From Eubacterium sp. (GTDB lineage Bacteria; Bacillota; Clostridia; Lachnospirales; Lachnospiraceae), in NCBI GenBank assembly GCA_017433295.1, contig JAFRHL010000005.1, positions 1 to 64,000 on the forward strand: DNA of 64,000 nt, in the 5' to 3' direction. Both the position numbers and the translations under genes were made by a program. The notes below the pieces were generated by a model, which was given only the letters and a program-made list of their open reading frames with translations, was not told where the DNA came from and did not search any database. Below, in pieces: positions 15,874 through 26,000 of this stretch; positions within the stretch are counted from its first letter, which is position 1; each line of letters starts with the position of its first letter.

Positions 15874-16449
15874 TCATGATAGAGAGTACTCCCGTAACTG
15901 TTTCCGGCGTTCTTTGTAGTCAGGGCAATACTTTGAAACCTCTTCCCAGAATATAAGAGAATGGTTCATATGTCTTCGATGGGCGAGTTCGTGAACTACA
16001 ACATAGTTAAGGAGGGGCTCCGGCATATAGTAAAGACGGTAATTAAAATTGACATTGCCCTTACTGCTGCAGCTGCCCCACCGGGTTTTTTGATTCCGGA
16101 CGGTGACCCTTCCCACAGACACCCCCATCAGTTCTGAGTAATAGAGGACTCTTTCAACAATCTTTTCTTTAATCAGTTTTTTTGTAAAGCTATCAAGTTC
16201 ATCGTAAGATGGGATATCTGCCTGCTGCCTTTCACGCTTTCGAGCAGATGTTTCCGTATATTTCCGAACGATCCAGCCCTGATGTTTTGAAATATATTCC
16301 TGTATGATATGGTCGGGGATGCCGTATGGTATCCTCGCTTTCACAGTGCAATCAGAACCAATTTGTATGGCCATGGTTTTTCTGTAGGATCGTATGATCT
16401 GTACCGGAATATCTTTTGCACCGTATCGTATTCTGTATTCTTTGATCAT
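15874..16449 (-). CDS. YgjP-like (M48-related, DUF45) metallopeptidase
   Basis: 191-residue predicted zinc peptidase. The signature VVHELAHRRHMNHSLIFWEEV contains the HExxH pair His153-Glu154 and His157, plus His163 as probable third ligand. Upstream, TRWGSCSSKGNVNFNYRL is the other invariant YgjP/WLM-type block. Substrate unknown. RBS ATAGGAGGTTATTTGGAAAA supports ATG 16449. Confidence 0.85.
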   Translation of the reverse strand: MIKEYRIRYGAKDIPVQIIRSYRKTMAIQIGSDCTVKARIPYGIPDHIIQEYISKHQGWIVRKYTETSARKRERQQADIPSYDELDSFTKKLIKEKIVERVLYYSELMGVSVGRVTVRNQKTRWGSCSSKGNVNFNYRLYYMPEPLLNYVVVHELAHRRHMNHSLIFWEEVSKYCPDYKERRKQLREYSLS

Positions 16450-16639
16450 TTTTCCAAATAACCTCCTATGAGTTTACTGTAGATGTCAGAGTATTAATAA
16501 TGGAAGGATATGGTTAGGATATCATAAAGCACCTGTTCCTGACAACAGCACACATCGGGTTGATCAGGTGAAACACTTTATGACCGTTTTTCGTCAAGAC
16601 TTTATGGTCAGTAATTGTAATATGAAAGAGGTAGATTCT

Positions 16640-16858
16640 TTGAAAAGACTAACGATTCTCATTCTATTATTATTTATGCTTATCTCCTATGGAGGATGTG
16701 GACTAAAAGTTAATGTCGTTGAGGACGACTATTCATTGGACAAGATAGAGGGGGATATTACATGTGAATACCGTATAGGAGAGGAAGCCAGGTGGTCGAA
16801 AGAGATGAGTGACTATTGGCAGCCGATTATCAAATCGGTAGAGGCATGTTTACATTAA
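16640..16858 (+). CDS. Small lipoprotein, function unknown
   Basis: Start with a basic segment (KRLT), a hydrophobic helix and a lipobox ending YGGC, giving a lipidated Cys about 23 residues in. The remaining roughly 50 residues are acidic and not recognised. Start: TTG at 16640 has AGAGGT seven bases upstream; the in-frame ATG at 16622 has no visible RBS. The mature part is short, and the frame could be the front of a longer protein cut off, as is common nearby. Confidence 0.5.
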   Translation: MKRLTILILLLFMLISYGGCGLKVNVVEDDYSLDKIEGDITCEYRIGEEARWSKEMSDYWQPIIKSVEACLH

Positions 16859-16873
16859 TCATGCCATATATTC

Positions 16874-16902
16874 TTGTGAATCATAAGCGGATAGGGTATA
16901 CT
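16874..16902 (+). promoter_or_regulatory. Promoter of the small zinc-ribbon gene
   Basis: TTGTGA (16874-16879), 17-base spacer, TATACT (16897-16902), 31 bases before the start codon. Confidence 0.6.
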
Positions 16903-16932
16903 ATAAAAAACGTAATCAAGGAGTGAATCAGA

Positions 16933-17199
16933 ATGTATTATGTACCTGACGGAACGCAAAAATGTGGTTATTATGAATGTGAAGAATGCAGACAGCGATT
17001 TCTCGATGTCCGCATAGCCCCTCGTATCCCCTGCCCTTATTGTGGAGAAGAACCGGATATGGAGATCGGACCGGACGATACTTTGCCAGATGTTAAAGAA
17101 TCAGCAAAGCTTCTGGAGATGATCCAGGGCGAAGATGTGGAGAAGTATGATGCCCTGATTAGCCTGGCTATTACCGGTGGAGACTATGAATGGATCTGA
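16933..17199 (+). CDS. Small zinc-ribbon protein
   Basis: 88 residues. Cys16/Cys19 (CEEC) and Cys34/Cys37 (CPYC), with an extra Cys11, form a probable zinc ribbon. The C-terminal half is acidic and helical. RBS AAGGAGTGAATCAGA. Likely a cytosolic adaptor or nucleic-acid-binding protein; no specific family is recognised. It probably shares a transcript with the LRR gene 32 bases downstream. Confidence 0.6.
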   Translation: MYYVPDGTQKCGYYECEECRQRFLDVRIAPRIPCPYCGEEPDMEIGPDDTLPDVKESAKLLEMIQGEDVEKYDALISLAITGGDYEWI

Positions 17200-17231
17200 A
17201 CACGTAAAACTAAAATAACAGAAGGTGGACC

Positions 17232-17711
17232 ATGCAGGAATTTTTCTTTAAAAGAGTCGATAATGGAACATTCAGTGCCATCGAATATAATGGAGATGAG
17301 GCAAATGTGGTAGTGCCGGAGAAATACGCCGGTCAGCCGGTCACAGTACTTTATGACCGCCTCTTTAAAGGGCATGAGGAAATTACTTCCATCTGGCTCC
17401 CTGATACGATTACAGATATAGGTGCATTTGTCTTTGACGGGTGCAGCAGTCTGAAAGAAGTCTCTCTTCCTGAGAAACTTTTATACCTGTGGCAGTATGC
17501 TTTCTGCAGAAGCAGCATCGAAGAGATTACCCTGCCGTCAGGGGTACGTACGATTGCTCCCTATACATTTAAAGAATGTATCAATCTGAGGAGGATAATT
17601 TGTAACTCCGGCCTGATTGAGATTAAAGCCAGAGCATTCGAAGGTTGTAGAAGGGATCTGGATATTGTCCATGGTGGTACGGTAGAGATCAGTCCTATGG
17701 CCTGGGGATAA
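17232..17711 (+). CDS. BspA-like leucine-rich-repeat protein
   Basis: 159 residues with three to four LRR_5 repeats of the pattern IxxIGxxAFxGCxSLKExxLPxxL: ITDIGAFVFDGCSSLKEVSLP, then AFCRSSIEEITLP, then IAPYTFKECINLRRI, then IKARAFEGC. No signal peptide is visible, so unlike large BspA surface proteins it may be cytosolic. RBS GAAGGTGGACC. Function is likely protein interaction. Confidence 0.75.
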   Translation: MQEFFFKRVDNGTFSAIEYNGDEANVVVPEKYAGQPVTVLYDRLFKGHEEITSIWLPDTITDIGAFVFDGCSSLKEVSLPEKLLYLWQYAFCRSSIEEITLPSGVRTIAPYTFKECINLRRIICNSGLIEIKARAFEGCRRDLDIVHGGTVEISPMAWG

Positions 17712-17737
17712 AGGCATTTGAGGAGTCTAAGAAATGA

Positions 17738-18268
17738 TCATCTGATCCACTTGTCAGAGAGCGTGGGTTCATCATATCCCCAATCTTCACCCACAGCATG
17801 TGCAACCAGGGAGAAGCCGTTCTTTTTCAGTACGTTGGCTGAAGCCTGATTCTCTATCATGGTACTTGCTGTGATGATTTCTATATCTGTCTCCTGATAG
17901 AGATAGTCTACCAGCATTGCTGCAGCCTGTGTGGCAATGCCTTTACCCCAGCAGCTTTCCAGCAGCCTGTATCCTACACTGATTTTATGGATATAATCTT
18001 TGAATCCGTACATTTCAGCAAGACCGCAAAACTGGTCATCCTTGAATACGCCCAGTATGATGGATTCTTTAAAACACTCATCATAGAGATGCTCAATAAC
18101 ATAATTGACATCCTGATATTTCTTTTCAAATAAAAAAGTCGGGAGGTATCTGTATACGTTCTGGTTATCAACCAGTTTCTTAAGGTCTTTGGCATCACTG
18201 GGAGTAAGCTTTCTTAATTCAAAGGCATCATTTTTTATATGGGGTATTTCTGAAAACAGTTTTTTCAT
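17738..18268 (-). CDS. GNAT acetyltransferase, RimJ/RimL-like
   Basis: 176 residues with the RimJ/RimL opening FELRKLTPSDAKDLKKLV and the acetyl-CoA-binding region SVGYRLLESCWGKGIATQAAAML, followed by the typical NQASANVLKKNGF near the end. Probably acetylates a protein N-terminus or small molecule; the target is unknown. RBS AAGGAGG lies 12 bases before ATG 18268. It converges with the LRR gene with 26 bases between stops. Confidence 0.82.
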   Translation of the reverse strand: MKKLFSEIPHIKNDAFELRKLTPSDAKDLKKLVDNQNVYRYLPTFLFEKKYQDVNYVIEHLYDECFKESIILGVFKDDQFCGLAEMYGFKDYIHKISVGYRLLESCWGKGIATQAAAMLVDYLYQETDIEIITASTMIENQASANVLKKNGFSLVAHAVGEDWGYDEPTLSDKWIR

Positions 18269-18529
18269 TTTATTTAAAATCCTCCTTATGGAGCTTATCG
18301 ATCTAATATGCTTATATATGATACTATTCCCTGAAACAGGAGCGGCCTCTCCCTGCCGCCCTGATCGCTTCTAAAGCGGGCGAAGAATGCTTTATATAAT
18401 ACATGACATACCCCGCCATGTCAATGAAGAGGCAGAAAACAGGGCCGCCAAACTATTATGAAGATTACTTTTACAAAAGAATTTAATAACTCGCAAATTA
18501 CATATAGACAAGAAAAGTGGAGGTAAAAC

Positions 18530-18637
18530 ATGAGAATAGTGGTACTCAACGGAAGCCCGAGAGTAAATGGAAATACAGAAATGCTGTCGGGGGAGTTTAT
18601 CAAAGGCGCAGTAAAAAGCCATGACAGGACACCTTAA
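18530..18637 (+). pseudogene. N-terminal stub of a second NADPH-dependent FMN reductase
   Basis: GTGGAGGTAAAAC precedes an ATG opening MRIVVLNGSPRVNGNTEML, the diagnostic FMN-binding N-terminus of the family (GSPRxNGNT). The frame continues FIKGAVKSHDRTP and stops at residue 35 of about 180-200. The RBS and start are intact and the rest of the gene is missing, exactly as for the stub at 8533. Confidence 0.72.
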
Positions 18638-18790
18638 ACGGCATTATGAGAAATAACTTTTTCAAATGTACCTCTTGACAAATCTATGAAAATGTGCAGA
18701 CGAGGATCAGTGCATATTTCATGATCCGGGATTGAATCTTGCCTGCCGTTGTGGTATAAAAAAATATATACTAATGAACAGGGTGAGAGG

Positions 18791-19663
18791 ATGAATCTGG
18801 CTGTAGAAAGAATGAAATATATCATCGCGGTTATTCTTTACGGAACGATCGGAATGTTTCTCAGGCAGGTGAGTGTTCCCAGCGAGATCGTTGTGGTTTG
18901 CCGGGGAATCATAGGTTCTGCCTTTATCTCTGTATTTTCGATCTCACAGAAGAAGAGGCTGGATCGGGTTGCCATTCGGGAAAATCTTATCTGGCTGGTG
19001 ATATCGGGAGTATGTCTGGGCTTGAACTGGGTACTCCTTTTTGCCGCATATATGCATACTACGGTTGCCATTGCAAGTCTGTGTAATTATATGGCGCCGA
19101 TTATTGTGGTCGTGATTGCTCCCTTTGTATTGCATGAACCCATAAATAAAAGAAAGATACCCTGTGTGATCGCTGCTTTTATCGGTATCGTTTTTGTTTC
19201 TGGATTCTGGAAGGGTGTGACAGGAGACGCATCCGGGATACTGATGGGACTGATGGCCGCAATCTGCTTTGTGATCATTGTGATATGCAACAGAAAAATG
19301 CAAAGCATAAATCCCTATGATAAGGCAGTCATCCAGCTGGTCATTTCAGCCATTACAGTTCTGCCCTATGTGCTGATTAAAAATTGGGGAACGGAGATTG
19401 ACTGGAATGCAAGATCGATCGTGATTATTATCATTCTGGGTCTGGTGCATACGGGGTTAGCCTATTGCCTGTACTTCAGCGGAATGTCAACTCTGCCGGT
19501 TCAGACAGTTGCGATCCTGGGATATTTGGAACCCGTAGTGTCCGTTTTGTGTTCCGCCGTCATCCTCCATGAACATATGGACATAAGTGGATGGATCGGC
19601 GCAGTTCTGATTCTGGGGGCGGCGATAATCAGTGAGACGATCGGCGCCGTATATGACAATTAA
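18791..19663 (+). CDS. EamA/DMT-superfamily transporter
   Basis: 290 residues with about ten membrane helices in two EamA repeats. The first begins AVILYGTIGMFLRQV and includes LGLNWVLLFAAYMHT; the second includes VHTGLAYCLYFSGMSTLP and the typical ILGYLEPVVSVLCSAVILHE. A predicted drug/metabolite exporter of the inner membrane; cargo unknown. ATG 18791 follows GGGTGAGAGG; a TTG 14 codons upstream is less likely. Confidence 0.85.
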   Translation: MNLAVERMKYIIAVILYGTIGMFLRQVSVPSEIVVVCRGIIGSAFISVFSISQKKRLDRVAIRENLIWLVISGVCLGLNWVLLFAAYMHTTVAIASLCNYMAPIIVVVIAPFVLHEPINKRKIPCVIAAFIGIVFVSGFWKGVTGDASGILMGLMAAICFVIIVICNRKMQSINPYDKAVIQLVISAITVLPYVLIKNWGTEIDWNARSIVIIIILGLVHTGLAYCLYFSGMSTLPVQTVAILGYLEPVVSVLCSAVILHEHMDISGWIGAVLILGAAIISETIGAVYDN

Positions 19664-19673
19664 TAGCAATTAT

Positions 19674-19712
19674 GGGTCGTTTTTTCTGGAAACAGTAGAC
19701 GGCCTTTTTTAC
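19674..19712 (+). terminator. Probable weak terminator between the EamA gene and addB
   Basis: GGTCGT and ACGGCC can form a six-pair stem with a long loop, followed by TTTTTT. Weak stem; plausible but not strong. Confidence 0.4.
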
Positions 19713-19773
19713 ATTTCTTTTTATATCAATCAGCATTTAATGAACAGATCCATCATAAAGAGGAGGGTTCTAT

Positions 19774-22700
19774 ATGAACGGCTCAGTCAAGATAAATGTA
19801 TCCCGTGCCCCTGACCTGATTCCGGGCATGGTGGATGCCATCCTGAAAACAGAAAAACCCCTGATCCTTGTCCCGGAGAGTTTTACTCTTACAACGGAAC
19901 AGGCCCTGATCCGGGCTGTCCCCGAAAAGGGTTTTATCGGCACGCAGGTTTTTTCGCCCACATCCCTGGTCCGCGAAATCCGGGAACGTGCCGGTTTTCC
20001 TGATAAAGCTGTGATCTCAGCCGACGGGCGGCACATGATCTTAAGTCTCCTGTTGCTTAAGAATAAGGACAAGCTTCTTTTCTACAAGGAAAATGTCAAC
20101 CAGGTCAGCATGGCGGAAAAGCTGGCCGGGCAGATCGATGACCTGACGGACGGAGGATTTGGTTTTGGTGATCTTGTGGTTGCGTCCAAAAGCATGAAGA
20201 AAAGCACCATTTACAAGTGTCATGATATCTCTCTGATCTGGGAGGAGTATCAGAAAGTCCTGGACTCCGGTTATGTTGATAAGAATACGGAATGGAAGAT
20301 TGCTCTGGACCGTCTGAAAGACAGCGGGCTTTTCCAGGACATGGATCTGCTGGTCTACGGGTTTGACTATATCAACAGAGACCTGACAGAGCTTGTTGCC
20401 ACTGCCTATCCGCTGGCTGCTTCCATTACCATCGGCCTGGTCAGTGAGACCGGCTGCGCTGATGACCATATTTTTGAGCTTGCTTCCAATTCCGTAAAGA
20501 GTTTTGCCCGCCGCATGGGAAAGAACGGTATGGATATTCCTGTCGCCATGGAACCTTACCGCATGAAGGAAGACACGGCAGATCCCGGGATTCGTTTCCT
20601 TGAGAGAAGTATTTATGCCATGGAAAAAGAAGAGGCGCCGGATCTTTCTGCCGTTCAGGTCTACTATGCTGCCAATACGACCGTGGAATGTTACCACACG
20701 GCCCAGACACTGATCCGGTGGCACCAGCTGGGAATCCCCTGGCGTGACATGGCTGTGGCAGTCTGTGATGATACCACCATCCCAGCCATGCTGCCGCTGG
20801 TCCTTTCCTCGGCCGGCATACCATATGTCCATAGAAGCGGTATATCCATGCTGCTGTCCGAGTATGCCCAGTTTTTCCTGGCAACTCTCCGGTCCCTGCG
20901 GACAAACTACAGGCAGGAAGAGGTCATGAAGCTCATCAAGTCCGGCTTTACCGGCCTGACAGAAGATGAGACGATGGACCTGGAAAACTATGTCCGTCAG
21001 TACGGAATCGACAGATATAAATGGCAGAAACCTTTTACCGGTAAGGACGAAAAGATTCCGCATCTTGAAGAGCTCCGCAAAAGCATAATGGAGCCTCTGG
21101 ATGCCCTCCGCAAGACCCTGAAGGCAAGATCCTGCACAGGACGCGGGGCTGCAGAGGCAATTTTTAATTACATGGTCGACGCCGGTGCTTATGAAACACT
21201 GCTGAAACGTGAGAAGGAACTGGTCGATGCCGGGATGCCGGAAATGGCGGACAGGAACCGCCAGGTCTGGACAGCCGTTAATGAACTCCTTGACCAGCTG
21301 GCCACCTTTGCGGCAAAAGATCACCTGACCCTGGAGGAGCTCTGCCTGATGCTGGAATCCTCCATTTCGGCAAAGAGGATCAAATCCCTGCCCCAGGTGG
21401 CTGATTCCGTGATCGTCAGCAGTCCTAACATGTTCTTCTCCCCGGGCATCAAAGCAGTTGCAGTAGTCGGACTTCAGGATACATCATTCACTCCGCCTTC
21501 GTCACTCTTGACTCCGTTGGAATGTGCAGGGCTTGTAAAAACCAGTGAGAATGGCGAAGAGGCCCGCGGCATCGGACTCACCCGCCGGGAAGCTGCCGCA
21601 AGGGCGAAACAGGACATTTATCAGGCAGTTGCCTGTGCGACAGACCACATTCTCTTTTCCTGTTCGGCGGCACAGCCAAACGGGAAGGTGCTGACCTCTT
21701 CCCAGCTTTACCGGGATGTGGAAGAGATGGTGAGAGAGCAGCATCCGGAAAATATCCATGGCGGCCTGATGGATGACGAACTGGTGCCTTTCATGCCCCA
21801 GTTTGCCATAGAGCGTCTTGCGGTCATGCTCTGCCAGGCCGGGGACAGGCAGGATTCCTTCCTGACAGGGGAAGATCCGGCAAGCGCCCTGTGGCGTGAC
21901 GCTCTTGCCTTTCTCTATCACGATAAAAAATGGAGCGAAAAAATGTCATCTGTCCTGGACGGACTGCATGTGAAGATAACCGGCCCCGGAATTCCGGCGG
22001 ACCTGGCTGTCCTTCTTTATGGACAGAACCGGCTGTCTGTCTCTGCCATCGAGACGGCAGGGACTTGCCTCTACTGGGCTTTCCTGTCCTATGCCCTCCG
22101 CATACACCAGCGCAGGGATTTTGCCTTTGAGGCAGACTCGGAAGGGATCTTCTCCCATGAAGTATTAAGGCAGTTCTTTGATGAAGCCATGAAAATGCCT
22201 GACTGGCCCGCACTCTCCGATAGCCAGATATCGGCCCTCCTTGACCGGATCCTGGAAAAAGAGACTGCTAAGTGGGAAGATGGTCCTTTGGGCAAAAATG
22301 CAACCGGCCGTTTCCAGGGCCGGGAGATCATAGAGAACGTTCGTACCGCTGTAGGCACCATGGCAAAAGCCGTGCAGGCTATTCCCCATTTTAAACCGGT
22401 CGGCCTGGAGGTCGGGTTCGGGAAAATGTCATCTGGCTCTCCGCTCCATTTTCCGGCTGTTGTCCTTACCCTGGAAGACGGGCGGCAGATCGCTTTAAGC
22501 GGGAAGATCGACCGTGTGGATACCGTGGAACTGGATGATGGCAGGAAGGCCGTCCTGATCTACGATTATAAATCCGGTGAAAAGGAAGTCCATGGCGAAG
22601 CCCTGGATGCCGGACTGCAAATACAGCTTCCCATTTACCTGGCGGCGACGGAGCAGGGCATGCCGGACCATATCCTGGCCGGAGCCCTCTACCAGCCCGT

Positions 22701-23088
22701 AAAGGAAGTCCTGGTGGATGCAGGAGACGAAGATGAAAGTAAGATTAAAGAAGAAATTGAAAAGGCCCTGCGTTCCAGGGGCATTTACCTGAACGATGAA
22801 AGGCTCCAGAAAGCCAGCGCACCCATAAAGATACCGGGCAGAACGACTACCTCCGATGTCATCAATGTACTCACACCGGAAGGTCTTAATGAAGTTATGG
22901 AGAGGGGAAGGGAAAGCGCATGTGCCGTCATCACCAGGATGCTTGCCGGCCAGACGGCGCCCAATCCTGTCCAGGACGGAATGCGTCCGCCCTGCGAGTA
23001 CTGTGGGAACGGGGGGGCATGTCCGCTGGATTCCCGCCTCGAGGGGGGAAGGGTCCGTAAACTGGAAGATATAGGGAAGGAGGAGTGA
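19774..23088 (+). CDS. addB: AddB, ATP-dependent helicase/deoxyribonuclease subunit B
   Basis: Subunit of the AddAB helicase-nuclease that processes double-strand breaks for RecA-dependent repair. The C-terminal nuclease motif (LIYDYKSGEK, then QIQLPIYL) is intact, and the four iron-sulfur Cys are in place: Cys765 (AGTCLYWAF), Cys1074, Cys1077 and Cys1083 (CX2CX5C). The N-terminus lacks the GxxGxGKT Walker A found in B. subtilis AddB, going straight to PLILVPESFTL; streptococcal RexB also lacks it. Length 1104. RBS GAGGAGGGTTCTAT. The stop overlaps the region just before the addA start, so expression is coupled. Confidence 0.93.
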   Translation: MNGSVKINVSRAPDLIPGMVDAILKTEKPLILVPESFTLTTEQALIRAVPEKGFIGTQVFSPTSLVREIRERAGFPDKAVISADGRHMILSLLLLKNKDKLLFYKENVNQVSMAEKLAGQIDDLTDGGFGFGDLVVASKSMKKSTIYKCHDISLIWEEYQKVLDSGYVDKNTEWKIALDRLKDSGLFQDMDLLVYGFDYINRDLTELVATAYPLAASITIGLVSETGCADDHIFELASNSVKSFARRMGKNGMDIPVAMEPYRMKEDTADPGIRFLERSIYAMEKEEAPDLSAVQVYYAANTTVECYHTAQTLIRWHQLGIPWRDMAVAVCDDTTIPAMLPLVLSSAGIPYVHRSGISMLLSEYAQFFLATLRSLRTNYRQEEVMKLIKSGFTGLTEDETMDLENYVRQYGIDRYKWQKPFTGKDEKIPHLEELRKSIMEPLDALRKTLKARSCTGRGAAEAIFNYMVDAGAYETLLKREKELVDAGMPEMADRNRQVWTAVNELLDQLATFAAKDHLTLEELCLMLESSISAKRIKSLPQVADSVIVSSPNMFFSPGIKAVAVVGLQDTSFTPPSSLLTPLECAGLVKTSENGEEARGIGLTRREAAARAKQDIYQAVACATDHILFSCSAAQPNGKVLTSSQLYRDVEEMVREQHPENIHGGLMDDELVPFMPQFAIERLAVMLCQAGDRQDSFLTGEDPASALWRDALAFLYHDKKWSEKMSSVLDGLHVKITGPGIPADLAVLLYGQNRLSVSAIETAGTCLYWAFLSYALRIHQRRDFAFEADSEGIFSHEVLRQFFDEAMKMPDWPALSDSQISALLDRILEKETAKWEDGPLGKNATGRFQGREIIENVRTAVGTMAKAVQAIPHFKPVGLEVGFGKMSSGSPLHFPAVVLTLEDGRQIALSGKIDRVDTVELDDGRKAVLIYDYKSGEKEVHGEALDAGLQIQLPIYLAATEQGMPDHILAGALYQPVKEVLVDAGDEDESKIKEEIEKALRSRGIYLNDERLQKASAPIKIPGRTTTSDVINVLTPEGLNEVMERGRESACAVITRMLAGQTAPNPVQDGMRPPCEYCGNGGACPLDSRLEGGRVRKLEDIGKEE

Positions 23089-23090
23089 TC

Positions 23091-26000
23091 ATGCCAAAGT
23101 TTAACGAAGAACAGAAAGCAGCCATATATGCAAGAAACCCTTTCCTGCTCTGTGCGGCCGGCGCAGGCTCCGGCAAGACCACTGTCATGGTGGAAAGTGT
23201 GGCACAGAAACTGGCGGAAGACCGAAATAAGGATATCTCTACCTTCCTGATCATCACTTTTACCAACGAAGCTGCCGCCAACATGAAACGCAAAGTCCGG
23301 GAACGGCTGTCTGAAGAAGCCAAAAAAGGAAATACCTATGCGGCCAGGGGCCTTGCCAACCTGGAAAATGCCACCATCAGTACCATCCATTCATTCTGCA
23401 AGGGACTGATCTCCACCTATTTCTACGCCATAGAGGGGATGTCCCCCAAGTTTGAGATTATCGAAGAGGCAAGGCTGGAGAGGATCTTCAAAGAAGCTTA
23501 TGAGGCGGCCCTTGATGATATTATGGATCCGGAACAGACACTTTGGACCGGGGATCAGGTTTCCCTGGTCAGGAACCTGATGGACTCCTTCCGTCAGGAA
23601 GAACTGGTCCCCATGTGCAGGGAGCTATACAAGGCCCTGATGGGTATACCCGATCCTTTTGACCACCTGGATTCCTATATTGACGGCATCAGCATGCCGG
23701 TCAACGAAAACAGGTGGGCCCGAGAGATTATGTTCTCCGTGGATATGGACCTGCTAGGATTAAAGGATTTTCTTCTCAGGGAAAAAGAAATGATATGTGC
23801 CGTCACACCTCCCCAGTGCCAGGATGCGGCCAGGCAGGATGCCGAGATTCTGGGGGAACTGCAAAAGAAACTGGAGGGAAATCCTTCACTCCAGGAAAAG
23901 ATAGAAGCCATCCTGGCAGCGAAAGCTGCCATGCCTGCTCCCCGGGTTACAAAGAAGGATGGAGAGGACGCCAGAGAATGGAATGAAGATTTTAAGAAAT
24001 TACGGAATGATGTAAAAGGGTCGACCGGGATCCTGAACAAGGCTGCCAAAAGCCTGCAGAAGCTTTTGGATGCTTCCCAGGCCGGAGATAACCTGCGGAT
24101 ACAAAAGATCCTTCGGGGGATCTCCATCCTGCTTAAAGCCGCCGCCGCCCGGTTCCGGGAGATGAAGCTTGCCGGACAGGGCATCGATTACGCAGACATG
24201 GAGCAGATGGTCTATGAACTGGTCAAGAGGGAGGATATCCGCGAATCCATCATGGAATCCACCACGGATATCTATGTGGATGAATGTCAGGACGTCAGCG
24301 CCATCCAGTATGCCATTATTCATGCCCTGACAGGGGGCCGTGGACGGTCGATCTGCCGGGTCGGTGATATCAAGCAGAGCATTTACGGGTTCCGAAGTGC
24401 TGCTCCCGATCTGATGGAGAGGGATATCCGGGCATATTCAAATGATGAGGCTGCAAGCCATCGTAAGATCTTCTTTCAGGAGAATTACAGGTCCTGCACC
24501 CAGGTCATCGAATGCATCAATGAGGTCTTTGATCTGTCCATGGAGAAGAGCATCTCGGAGATTGATTACACACCGGAGGACCACCTGAAGGCAAATGTGG
24601 AGGGGGATTTCGGACCGGTGAAGGCCATCCTCCTGGCCCGGGAGGCTGCCGATGTGGATATGCTGGAAGCCCAGTGTCAGGCAGCCGGAAAGCAGATTGA
24701 AGATCAGGTGCTGAACCGGGGCAGAGAATACCGTGACATCGTGATCCTGGTACAGAACGCAAAGACCGATGCCCCTGTCATGGTGGAACATTTCAGGAAG
24801 ATGCACATCCCCGTATTGTATGACGGGGGACAGACCTTTTACGGGCTGACAGAGATCTCTTCCTTCCTTTCCCTCCTCACCGTCATTGACAACGACCACA
24901 CCGATGTGGAACTGATCGGAACCCTGCGAAATGTACCCTTTAATTTTTCCGATGAGGACCTGGCCAGAATACGGGAAGGGCATCCGGAGCCTTCCTGGTA
25001 CTATGAGGCATTTAATGCCTGCTGCGAGAGGAACGAGACAGACCTTGACAGGCGGTGCATCGCGGTCCGTGACCAGATCCGTGCCTGGCGTGGACGTGCC
25101 CGTACCATGAGTGTGTCGGAATTTATCTGGAGGCTGATGAGGGAAAGCGGGATCTATGCCGTGAGGGGTGCCTACCCCGACGGAAGGCTGCGTCAGTTGA
25201 ATCTGGATTCCCTTTACCAGAGGGCCGTTGACATGGAAAAAAGAGGTATATTCCGGCTTTCGGACTTCCTCTGGGAGATCGGAAAACTGAAGGATGCCAG
25301 GACGAAAGACACCGGTGACACTCCTGCCACCATGGGGGAAGGAGACAATTTTGTCCGGCTCATGACCATGCACAAATCAAAGGGACTGGAATTCCCGGTG
25401 GTGATCCTCATGAACCTGCAGAAAAACTTGAGGAAGGCACCGGTTTCTTCCCAGAACAAGATGAAACTCTGTGTGGGAACGGACGGGGATACCAATCCTC
25501 CGCTTGGCGTATACGTGCCCGCCATCTCACGGCTCAGGCATACAAAAAGAGACACCTACGGGCTCGATGCTTTCAAAGTGAGGAGAATAAGGACAAAGAT
25601 CGCCGAGGATACCAGGCTTTTGTATGTGGCTATGACAAGGGCCATGGAGAACCTGATTCTGATCGGCCATTATAAAGAAAATGAAGTTGCCCTGTGGCAG
25701 GAAAAGACAAAGGTATCCCGCATCTGGAAGACCCGGTCCATGCTGGACCTGATCATGCCGGCCCTTTTAAGCCATACGAACCTGCCCCCCGTGGGGGAAA
25801 CCGCATCCGGAGGCCGGTGGCACATTTCCGTGGAGGTTCCCCGTAAGATCACTTCCGGCGAGTCCCATATGACACGGTCCCGGCTGGATGCCAATGTAAC
25901 CGCCATTCTGGCAGGGGGATCCGGCCTTCCCACCGGAATGTGGTTGGGCGGGGAAGTTGACCCGGCTCCCCTGAAAACAAGTGTCACTTCCCTCCTCAGG

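Noticed and set aside
18418..18486. 22-codon frame starting MSMKRQKTG before the second FMN-reductase stub
   Set aside because: No RBS and no recognisable similarity; likely chance.
20041..21324. A 427-codon minus-strand open frame inside addB, with similar long antisense frames in addA, secA and the GGDEF/EAL gene
   Set aside because: These are shadows of GC-rich coding sequence. They lack RBS and family motifs, while the plus-strand genes show complete catalytic motifs.
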